47,046 bases of DNA from Giesbergeria sp. (lineage in GTDB: Bacteria > Pseudomonadota > Gammaproteobacteria > Burkholderiales > Burkholderiaceae_C). Location of the stretch: positions 1-47,046 of the forward strand of contig JAKLLE010000023.1 in the NCBI GenBank assembly GCA_023150295.1, read 5' to 3'. Below are positions 41,010 through 47,046 of the stretch, piece after piece; the first letter of the stretch is position 1; each line of letters begins with the position of its first letter. The notes beneath the pieces were generated by a model that was not told where the DNA came from, did no database searches, and saw nothing but the letters and a program-made list of their open reading frames with translations. Both the position numbers and the translations under genes were made by a program.

Positions 41010-41897
41010 TCATGCATGTGTTCCCAGCCAGGCACTGAACGCCTGCAATGCCTCCGACCCCGGCCGGTGCTGCGGGCGCACGAACCAGTAGCCCTGCGTG
41101 CCGGGCAGTTCCTGCGGGTGCGCCTGCACCAAGCGTCCGGCATCGATGGCCTCCTGCGCCAGCAACAGCGGCACCAGGCCCACGCCCAGACCGGCGACTG
41201 CCGCTGCCATGACCATGGAAAACAGCTCGTGGCGCGGCCCGCGCGAGGCGTGCAGCGTGTAGTGCCAGCCGCGTGCGGCGTACCAGTCGCGCCAGGCGTT
41301 GGCGCGCGAGGCCAGGGTGAGGTGCGGGCAGTGCAGCCAGGCGGCTTCGTCGTGCAGCGCGTGGGCGGCGGCGTACTGCGGGCTGCACACGGGCACGCAA
41401 GGCCCCTCGGGCACCACCATGCAGCCCTGGGTATCGGGCCAGAGCCGGTCGCCGTAGTAGATGGCGGCGTCGAAGCCGCTTTCATCAAACGCAAAGGCCT
41501 CGGAACGCACCGACAGATTGAGTGTGATGCGCGGGTGCAGCGCCGCAAACTGCGGCAGGCGCGGAATGAGCCACTGCGTACAGAAGGTGGACACCACCGC
41601 CAGGTGCAGCACATAGCCTTCTTCGCGCCCCACGCGGATTTCCTGCGTGTCACGCTCGATCTGCTCCAGGTGCAGGCGGATGCGCGCAGCGTAGCTGCGG
41701 CCGGTGTCGGTCAGCAGCAGGCGGCGGCGCGTGCGCAGGAACAGCGTCACGCCCAGGCGCGCTTCGAGCGCCGCCACATGGCGGCTCACCGCGCTGGGCG
41801 TGAGCGCCAGCTCCTCGGCCGCACGCGAAAAGCTCTGCAGCCGCGCCGATGCCTCGAAGGCCTGCAGCACCCCGAGGCTGGGGATGTCCTTGCGCAT
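41010..41897 (-). CDS. LysR family transcriptional regulator (GcvA-like)
   Basis: 295 residues. HTH (about 9-68): LGVLQAFEASARLQSFSRAA, then LTPSAVSRHVAALEARLGVT; the effector domain runs from VLHLAVVSTFCTQWLIPRLP to GYWFVRPQHRPGSEALQAF. It is divergent from the ALDH gene (155-bp gap) and should control that operon with a substrate or product as co-inducer. ATG at 41897 is chosen because the HTH starts 8 residues later; the frame continues upstream but has no homology there. No clear Shine-Dalgarno sequence precedes it. Confidence 0.92.
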   Translation of the reverse strand: MRKDIPSLGVLQAFEASARLQSFSRAAEELALTPSAVSRHVAALEARLGVTLFLRTRRRLLLTDTGRSYAARIRLHLEQIERDTQEIRVGREEGYVLHLAVVSTFCTQWLIPRLPQFAALHPRITLNLSVRSEAFAFDESGFDAAIYYGDRLWPDTQGCMVVPEGPCVPVCSPQYAAAHALHDEAAWLHCPHLTLASRANAWRDWYAARGWHYTLHASRGPRHELFSMVMAAAVAGLGVGLVPLLLAQEAIDAGRLVQAHPQELPGTQGYWFVRPQHRPGSEALQAFSAWLGTHA

Positions 41898-41921
41898 GGC
41901 TTTTTTAATATTCGTAAAACT

Positions 41922-41951
41922 CAACAACCCTGGAGGATAAAGCAGTTGTTG
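41922..41951. promoter_or_regulatory. Inverted repeat in the LysR-ALDH divergent gap
   Basis: CAACAAC (41922-41928) and GTTGTTG (41945-41951) form a perfect 7-bp inverted repeat with a 16-bp spacer, 25-54 bp upstream of the lysR start. LysR proteins bind interrupted palindromes between divergent genes, so it is a plausible binding site. Assignment is inference. Confidence 0.4.
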
Positions 41952-42052
41952 CGTGCACTGAACGCAATTACCATGGACGCCATGCCCTGCCTGCTCCCCC
42001 CTGCATGGGGTGCCGCCGGGGCTCTTTCTTTGTTTCATCTTTCTGGCCGTCC

Positions 42053-43585
42053 ATGACCGTTTCCTCCCGCACCCTTTTCGACACCGTTTTGCAGCAACTG
42101 GGCCTGGATCTGGCCCCCTGGCAAGGCCAGGGCCTGAGCGTGCGCGCACCGCGCGACGGCGCCGTGTACGCCCAGCTCGCCAGCCACACCAGCGCGCAGG
42201 CCCAGGCGCTCATCGAGGGCGCGCACGCCGCCTTCCTGCAGTGGCGCGCCGTGCCCGCCCCCGTGCGCGGCGAACTGGTGCGCCGCCTGGGCCAGAAGCT
42301 GCGCCAGCACAAGGAGGCCTTGGGCCTGCTGGTGTCGCTGGAGGCCGGCAAGGTGCGCTCCGAAGGGCTGGGTGAGGTGCAGGAGATGATCGACATCTGC
42401 GACTTCGCCGTGGGTCTGTCGCGCCAGCTGCACGGCCTGACCATCGCCAGCGAGCGCCCCGGCCACCGCATGATGGAAACCTGGCACCCGGTGGGTGTAG
42501 TCGGCGTGATCTCGGCCTTCAACTTCCCCGTGGCCGTGTGGGCCTGGAACGCCGCGCTGGCCCTGGTGTGCGGCAACGCGGTGGCCTGGAAGCCGTCGGA
42601 AAAGACCCCGCTGTGCGCCATCGCCTGCCACCACCTGCTGCAGCAGACGCTGGATGAGTTTGCCGCCGAGCAGGGCGTGGCCGCCCCCGACGGCCTGGCC
42701 ACGCTGCTGCTGGGCGGGCGCGAGATGGGCGAGCTGCTGGCACGCTCGTCGCGCGTGCCCGTGGTGAGCGCCACCGGCAGCACGCGCATGGGCCGCGCCG
42801 TGGCGGTGGACGTGGCGCAGCGCTTTGGCCGCAGCATTCTGGAGCTGGGCGGCAACAACGCCATGGTGGTGATGCCCAGCGCCGACCTGGAGCTGGCCGC
42901 GCGCGCCATCACCTTCGCCGCCGTGGGCACGGCGGGCCAGCGCTGCACCACGCTGCGCCGCCTCATCGTGCACCGCGACGTGGCCGCACCGCTGCTGGCG
43001 CGCCTGGAAAAGATCTACGCCAGCGTGCGCGTGGGCGACCCGCTGGAGGACGGAGTGCTCGTCGGTCCGCTGGTGGACCGCGCATCGTTCGAGCAAATGC
43101 AGAGCGCCCTGACGCAGGCGCGTGAACAGGGTGGCTCCGTGCAGGGCGGCGAGCGCGAATGCGCCGCCTTGGGCGACGACGCCTGGTACGCCCGCCCGGC
43201 CCTGGTGCGCATGCCCGCGCAAAGCGGCGTGGTGCAGCACGAGACCTTCGCGCCCATCCTTTATGTGCTGACCTGCACCAGCCTGGAAGAAGCCATCGCC
43301 TTGCAGAACGGCGTGCCCCAGGGCCTGTCGTCCGCCATCTTCACCACCGACCTGCGCGAGGCCGAGCGCTTCCTCTCCAGCACGGGCAGCGACTGCGGCA
43401 TCGCCAACGTGAACATCGGCACCTCGGGCGCCGAGATTGGCGGGGCCTTCGGTGGCGAAAAGGAAACCGGCGGTGGCCGCGAATCGGGCTCCGACGCCTG
43501 GAAGGGCTATATGCGCCGCGCGACCAACACCATCAACTACAGCGACGCTCTCCCATTGGCGCAAGGCGTGCGTTTCGACGTCTGA
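42053..43585 (+). CDS. Aldehyde dehydrogenase, ALDH7 type (piperideine-6-carboxylate/aminoadipate semialdehyde DH-like)
   Basis: 510 residues. Catalytic residues: Cys298 (GTAGQRCTTLRR), Glu264 (LELGGNNA), Asn157 (SAFNFPV) and Lys180 (AVAWKPSEKTPL). Family marks of ALDH7 include HPVGVVGVISAFNFPVAVW, ELGGNNAMVVMPSADL and the C-terminal GGAFGGEKETGGGRESGSDAWK. Relatives oxidise 2-aminoadipate semialdehyde (lysine/pipecolate catabolism) or related aldehydes with NAD(P). The next gene is an FAD amine/amino-acid oxidase, as in pipecolate degradation, but a thiamine enzyme follows, so the true substrate is open. It starts an operon divergent from a LysR gene. Confidence 0.93.
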   Translation: MTVSSRTLFDTVLQQLGLDLAPWQGQGLSVRAPRDGAVYAQLASHTSAQAQALIEGAHAAFLQWRAVPAPVRGELVRRLGQKLRQHKEALGLLVSLEAGKVRSEGLGEVQEMIDICDFAVGLSRQLHGLTIASERPGHRMMETWHPVGVVGVISAFNFPVAVWAWNAALALVCGNAVAWKPSEKTPLCAIACHHLLQQTLDEFAAEQGVAAPDGLATLLLGGREMGELLARSSRVPVVSATGSTRMGRAVAVDVAQRFGRSILELGGNNAMVVMPSADLELAARAITFAAVGTAGQRCTTLRRLIVHRDVAAPLLARLEKIYASVRVGDPLEDGVLVGPLVDRASFEQMQSALTQAREQGGSVQGGERECAALGDDAWYARPALVRMPAQSGVVQHETFAPILYVLTCTSLEEAIALQNGVPQGLSSAIFTTDLREAERFLSSTGSDCGIANVNIGTSGAEIGGAFGGEKETGGGRESGSDAWKGYMRRATNTINYSDALPLAQGVRFDV

Positions 43586-43589
43586 TCCC

Positions 43590-44786
43590 ATGATCGCCAA
43601 CCCCCAGGGCGCGCCGATCGCCATCATCGGCGGCGGCGCCATTGGCAGCGCCATTGCCTATTTCCTGACGCAGATGGCGCCAGAGCACCCCGTCGTTGTG
43701 GTCGAACGCGATCCGAGCTATGCGCGGGCTTCGTCGGCGCTGTCGGCCAGCTCGATCCGGCAGCAGTTCTCCAGCCCCATCAACATCGCCATCTCGCAGT
43801 TCGGCATCGAGTTCCTGCGCGACATCGACGCGCGCCTGCAGGTGCATGGCGAGCAGCCCGACATCGGCCTGGTCGAAGCGGGCTACCTGTACCTTGCCAG
43901 CCCGGCGGGCGAGTCCGTGCTGCGCGACAACCATGCGGTGCAGCGCGGCATGGGCGCCGACGTGGCCCTGCTCACACCCGATGCGCTGCGCGAGCGCTTT
44001 CCCTGGTTATGCACGGACGGCGTCTCGCTCGGTTCGCTGGGACTGTCGGCCGAGGGCTGGTTCGACGGCTACAGCCTGCTACAGGCCCTGCGACGCAAGG
44101 CCCAGGCCCAGGGCGTGCGTTATGTGCAGGCCGAGGCGGTGGGCGTGGACACGCAGACCAGCGGCGGCGTGCAGCACATCCGTGCGCTGCGCCTGGCGGA
44201 TGGCCAGCGGCTGGAGTGCTGCGCCATGGTCAACGCCGCAGGCGCCTGGGCACGCCCGGTGGCGCAGTGGCTGGGAATTGACCTGCCGGTGTTTGGCAAG
44301 CGGCGCACGGTGTTCCACTTCACCTGCCCCGAGGCGCTGCCCGGCTGCCCGCTGCTCATCGACCCCTCGGGCATCTGGCTGCGGCCCGAGGGCACCGGCT
44401 TCATCGCGGGCTACGCCCCACCCGAAGACGCAGACCCCGACGATGCACCGCTGGACCCGGACCACGCAGCGTTCGAGGACCATGTCTGGCCCACCTTGGC
44501 CGAGCGCATCCCGGCCTTCGAGGCGCTGCGCCTGCACAGCGCCTGGGCGGGCTACTACGAGATGAACCGCTTCGACCACAACGCCATCCTGGGCCTGCAC
44601 CCGGCTTGCGACAACCTGTACTTCGCCAACGGCTTTTCGGGCCACGGCCTGCAGCAATGCCCGGCCATCGGGCGCGGCCTGGCCGAACTCATCCTCACGG
44701 GCCGCTGGCAAACGCTGGACCTGGAACCCCTGGCCTTCCAGCGCCTTCTCGACCACCGCCCTCTGCTCGAACGCAATGTCATCTGA
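43590..44786 (+). CDS. FAD-dependent amino-acid/amine oxidoreductase (DAO family)
   Basis: 398 residues. The dinucleotide-binding motif IIGGGAIGSAIAYFL is at residues about 10-25, and the C-terminal substrate/FAD region has YYEMNRFDHNAILGLHPACD and YFANGFSGHGLQQCPAIGRG. It resembles sarcosine oxidase, DadA or FOXRED1-like proteins that oxidise secondary or D-amino acids. It starts 4 bp after the ALDH stop and overlaps the next gene by 11 bp, so the three genes form one operon. The product of such an oxidation (an imine/semialdehyde) would be a fitting ALDH7 substrate. Confidence 0.9.
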   Translation: MIANPQGAPIAIIGGGAIGSAIAYFLTQMAPEHPVVVVERDPSYARASSALSASSIRQQFSSPINIAISQFGIEFLRDIDARLQVHGEQPDIGLVEAGYLYLASPAGESVLRDNHAVQRGMGADVALLTPDALRERFPWLCTDGVSLGSLGLSAEGWFDGYSLLQALRRKAQAQGVRYVQAEAVGVDTQTSGGVQHIRALRLADGQRLECCAMVNAAGAWARPVAQWLGIDLPVFGKRRTVFHFTCPEALPGCPLLIDPSGIWLRPEGTGFIAGYAPPEDADPDDAPLDPDHAAFEDHVWPTLAERIPAFEALRLHSAWAGYYEMNRFDHNAILGLHPACDNLYFANGFSGHGLQQCPAIGRGLAELILTGRWQTLDLEPLAFQRLLDHRPLLERNVI

Positions 44787-46476
44787 AACCAGCCCCATCC
44801 TCCACCGCACCGGCGGCCAGATCCTCGTGGACCAGCTCGTGCTGCACGGCGTGCAGCACATCTTCTGCGTGCCCGGCGAGAGCTACCTGGCCGTGCTCGA
44901 CGCGCTGCACGACGCGCCCATCGAATTGACCGTCTGCCGCCAGGAGGGCGGCGCGGCCATGATGGCCGAGGCGCACGGCAAGCTCACCGGGCGGCCCGGC
45001 GTGTGCTTCGTCACGCGCGGCCCCGGCGCCACCAACGCGGCGGCGGGCGTGCACATCGCCATGCAGGACTCCACGCCCATGGTGCTGTTCGTCGGCCAGA
45101 TCGAGCGCGGCGCGCGCGGGCGCGAGGCCTTCCAGGAGGTGGACTACCGCGCCGCCTTCGGGCCGCTCGCCAAGTGGGCTACCGAGGTGGACGATGCGCG
45201 CCGCCTGCCCGAGATCGTGGCGCGCGCCTTCAGCGTGGCCTGCAGCGGGCGCCCCGGCCCGGTGGTGGTGGCGCTGCCCGAGGACATGCTGGTCGAGCGC
45301 ACCGAAGTTTCCGACGCGCGCGCGCTCCAGCCCATAGCGACCGCGCCCGCACCGGCGCAGATGGAGCGCGTGCTGGAGCTGCTGCGCCAGGCCCAGCGCC
45401 CCATGGCCATCGTCGGCGGAAGCCGCTGGGATGCCGAGGCCGTGGCACGCTTCCAGGACTTCGCCACCGCCCACGCCCTGCCCGTGGCCTGCTCGTTCCG
45501 CCGCCAAATGCTGTTCGACCACCAGCACCCCTGCTACGCGGGCGACCTGGGCCTGGGCGTGAACCCTGCGCTGCTGGCGCGCATCCGCGCGGCCGACCTG
45601 CTGCTGCTCGTGGGCGGGCGCCTGTCGGAAGTGCCCTCGCAGGGCTACACCCTGCTGGACATTCCCACGCCGCAGATCCCGCTGGTGCATGTGCACCCCG
45701 ACCCCGATGAACTCGGCCGCGTGTACCAGGCGCAGTTGCCCATCAACGCCACGCCCACGGCCTTCTGCGCCGCGCTGCCCACGCAGGCCGCGCAGGCCGC
45801 GCAGGCGCCCAGCCTGGAGCGCCAGCAGGCCGTGCAGGAAGCCCATGCCGCCTACCTGGCCTGGAGCGACCCGGCACCCATCCGCATCCCCGGCGACCTG
45901 CAGATGGGCGCGGTGATGCAGCACCTGCGCGCGGCGCTGCCGCAAGACACGGTGTTCTGCAACGGCGCGGGCAACTTCGCCACCTGGGTGCACCGCTTCT
46001 GGCCGTTCCGCCAGTTCGGCACGCAGCTCGCGCCCACCAGCGGCAGCATGGGCTACGGCCTGCCGGCCGGCGTGGGCGCGCAGCGCCTGTGGCCCGAGCG
46101 CACGGTGGTGGTGTTCGCGGGCGACGGCGACTTCCTCATGCACGGCCAGGAGTTCGCCACGGCCGTGCAGTACCGGCTGCCGATCATCGTGGTGCTGCTG
46201 GACAACGGCATGTACGGCACCATCCGCATGCACCAGGAGCGCGAGTACCCGCACCGCGTGAGCGGCACGGCCTTGCAAAACCCGGATTTCGCCGCCTACG
46301 CCCGCGCTTTCGGCGGCCACGGCGAACGCGTGGAACGCACCGAGGAATTCGCACCGACATTGGCCCGCCTGCGCCAGCAGGCCCAGGCCACACGCCTGCC
46401 CGTGCTGCTGCACTGCCTGATCGACCCCGAGGCGATCACGCCCACAAGGTCGCTGAGCCAGATACGCGGAGAATGA
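44776..46476 (+). CDS. Thiamine diphosphate-dependent enzyme (acetolactate synthase-like)
   Basis: 566 residues in the three-domain ThDP layout: N-terminal Pyr domain with catalytic Glu in VCRQEGGAAMMAEAHGKLTG (start GGQILVDQLVLHGVQHIFCV), central domain (about 190-330, AIVGGSRWDAEAVARFQ), and PP domain with GDGDFLMHGQEFATAVQYRL and the metal site NGMYGT. It could be a 2-oxo-acid decarboxylase or carboligase; without a small regulatory subunit nearby, true acetolactate synthase is unlikely. It overlaps the FAD oxidase gene by 11 bp. Decarboxylation to an aldehyde would feed the ALDH two genes upstream (inference). Confidence 0.9.
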   Translation: MSSETSPILHRTGGQILVDQLVLHGVQHIFCVPGESYLAVLDALHDAPIELTVCRQEGGAAMMAEAHGKLTGRPGVCFVTRGPGATNAAAGVHIAMQDSTPMVLFVGQIERGARGREAFQEVDYRAAFGPLAKWATEVDDARRLPEIVARAFSVACSGRPGPVVVALPEDMLVERTEVSDARALQPIATAPAPAQMERVLELLRQAQRPMAIVGGSRWDAEAVARFQDFATAHALPVACSFRRQMLFDHQHPCYAGDLGLGVNPALLARIRAADLLLLVGGRLSEVPSQGYTLLDIPTPQIPLVHVHPDPDELGRVYQAQLPINATPTAFCAALPTQAAQAAQAPSLERQQAVQEAHAAYLAWSDPAPIRIPGDLQMGAVMQHLRAALPQDTVFCNGAGNFATWVHRFWPFRQFGTQLAPTSGSMGYGLPAGVGAQRLWPERTVVVFAGDGDFLMHGQEFATAVQYRLPIIVVLLDNGMYGTIRMHQEREYPHRVSGTALQNPDFAAYARAFGGHGERVERTEEFAPTLARLRQQAQATRLPVLLHCLIDPEAITPTRSLSQIRGE

Positions 46477-46508
46477 CCCTGCCACGGTCAGAAGCGCGCA
46501 CCCGACAT

Positions 46509-46525
46509 TTACCGATTGCCGGTAA
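46509..46525. promoter_or_regulatory. Inverted repeat at the higB promoter
   Basis: TTACCG (46509-46514) and CGGTAA (46520-46525) form a perfect 6-bp inverted repeat with a 5-bp spacer; a -10-like TATAAAA follows at 46530-46536 and the higB ATG is at 46546. This is where HigA-type antitoxins bind to repress their operon. Confidence 0.5.
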
Positions 46526-46545
46526 GCGGTATAAAATCTCTCTGC

Positions 46546-46827
46546 ATGGCCATTCTGTCCTTCAACTGCGCAGATACACAGCGCCTGTTCTGCACCGGCA
46601 CAACCCGCCGCTTTGCCAACATCCAAGCCGTGGCAGAAAGAAAACTGGCCCAACTGGATGCGGCGCAGACACTGGATTTTTTGCACAGCCCGCCAGGCAA
46701 CCGTCTAGAAACGCTGACTGGAAACCGGAAAGGCCAACACAGCATCCGCATCAACGACCAGTGGCGGATGTGTTTCGTCTGGACAGACAAAGGTGCTACC
46801 AACGCGGAGATTGTGGATTCCCACTGA
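46546..46827 (+). CDS. higB: RelE/HigB family toxin
   Basis: 93 residues: MAILSFNCADTQRLFCTGTT, RRFANIQAVAERKLAQLDAA, PPGNRLETLTGNRKGQHSIR, INDQWRMCFVWTDKG. This is the HigB/GraT type, a ribosome-dependent mRNA endonuclease with the basic/aromatic cluster (GNRKGQHSIRINDQWRMCF) near the C-terminus. ATG at 46546 follows the operator-like repeat; an upstream Met at 46516 lies within the operator and is rejected. higA normally follows within about 15-40 bp; here GGAGAA at 46839-46844 is followed by IS-like sequence rather than an antitoxin start. Confidence 0.87.
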   Translation: MAILSFNCADTQRLFCTGTTRRFANIQAVAERKLAQLDAAQTLDFLHSPPGNRLETLTGNRKGQHSIRINDQWRMCFVWTDKGATNAEIVDSH

Positions 46828-46850
46828 CCGCCATCGGAAGGAGAAACCAG

Positions 46851-47046
46851 TAGTGTCCGGCTTATTTGATGCTGAAGGGCGGAAACACCAGTATTGATGC
46901 GGGTTTCAGAGGATTCATGGGTGTCCACGATTTGAATTTCGTTTCGCTCATTTGCGATGCTCGCGGGTTTCAACAACCCGGAGTGGCGCATGAATGTGGG
47001 CAAGACGCTGTTCGCACAGGTGATGGAGTTTGTGCCCTGGAAGACC
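46851..47046 (+). mobile_element. Left end of an IS4-like insertion sequence (cut by window edge)
   Basis: From about 46851 (TAGTGTCCGGCTTATTTG) base composition drops and coding ceases; the transposase starts at 46990. The element begins right after the ribosome binding site that should serve higA. A stem-loop CGGGTT-TCAAC-AACCCG (46964-46980) sits 9 bp before the transposase ATG, a common device that blocks read-through translation. The exact left boundary and target duplication cannot be fixed because the other end is outside the window. Confidence 0.55.
46990..47046 (+). CDS. IS4 family transposase, N-terminal fragment (cut by window edge)
   Basis: Nineteen codons from ATG at 46990 read MNVGKTLFAQVMEFVPWKT. 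This matches the typical opening of IS4-family transposases that carry an N-terminal DUF4372 domain (MNxGKTLFAQxMDFLPW pattern). The reading frame runs off the window end. It may be the same element whose C-terminus lies at 2-124, in the same orientation. Confidence 0.7.
   Translation, partial: MNVGKTLFAQVMEFVPWKT

Noticed and set aside
40858-41091. 77-codon + strand ORF between vapB and lysR
   Set aside because: No homology recognised, overlaps the lysR 3' end in antisense, and composition in the second half is that of a shadow frame.
1-47046. tRNA, rRNA or prophage attachment site
   Set aside because: No tRNA cloverleaf, rRNA segment, integrase or phage gene was recognised on either strand.

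Overview
The window is about 47 kb of high-GC DNA (roughly two thirds G+C) from a betaproteobacterium. Gene content and the proteins themselves point to Comamonadaceae (Acidovorax-like): DUF1840, DUF3567, DUF3108 and PHA-granule-region proteins, a membrane nitrate reductase, and a short palindromic repeat that I associate from memory with this family. Both ends lie inside IS4-like transposase genes on the + strand: the last 40 codons of one at 2-124 and the first 19 codons of another at 46990-47046. The window therefore looks like the stretch between two insertion-sequence copies, or a contig broken at them.

Region 1 (200-14200) is mixed housekeeping and metabolism: DUF1840 and a DMT exporter divergent from an Lrp/AsnC regulator; arsC; a lipoprotein aminopeptidase; a PHA-granule-region protein; an acyl-CoA-binding protein divergent from a wax-ester/diacylglycerol acyltransferase; a DUF922 protease-like protein; an M20 plus M14 hydrolase pair; a molybdopterin oxidoreductase; a fumarylacetoacetase-family hydrolase; DUF3108 and DUF3567 proteins.

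Region 2 (14194-34058) is one 20-kb co-directional block on the minus strand, and it is the functional core. In order of transcription it reads narX-narL, narK-narK-narG-narH-narJ-narI, a parvulin-type isomerase, a beta-carbonic anhydrase, the B12-dependent (oxygen-independent) ribonucleotide reductase nrdJ, nnrS, a nitroreductase, a 134-aa protein of unknown function, and a hemerythrin. It combines nitrate sensing, uptake and reduction with anaerobic DNA-precursor synthesis and likely NO/O2 handling. A perfect 6 x 13-bp tandem repeat forms the leader of the 134-aa gene.

Region 3 (34143-46476) holds a ChaN-like lipoprotein, purU, a LysR regulator, glcD, an LrgA/LrgB pair, a decayed remnant of a DUF1156-type (anti-phage-associated) methyltransferase gene, a VapBC toxin-antitoxin pair, and a LysR regulator divergent from an ALDH7 / FAD-oxidoreductase / thiamine-diphosphate-enzyme operon. 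The right edge has a higB toxin gene with an IS inserted where higA should start.

The most unusual signal is a dispersed palindromic repeat of about 60-70 bp, seven copies in 47 kb. Three copies fill the gap between the stop codons of convergent genes, one ends on the vapC stop codon, one follows a lysR gene, and two lie inside coding sequences in the same orientation and the same reading frame. A second, unrelated 161-bp fold-back element with perfect 12-bp inverted ends abuts the chaN stop codon.
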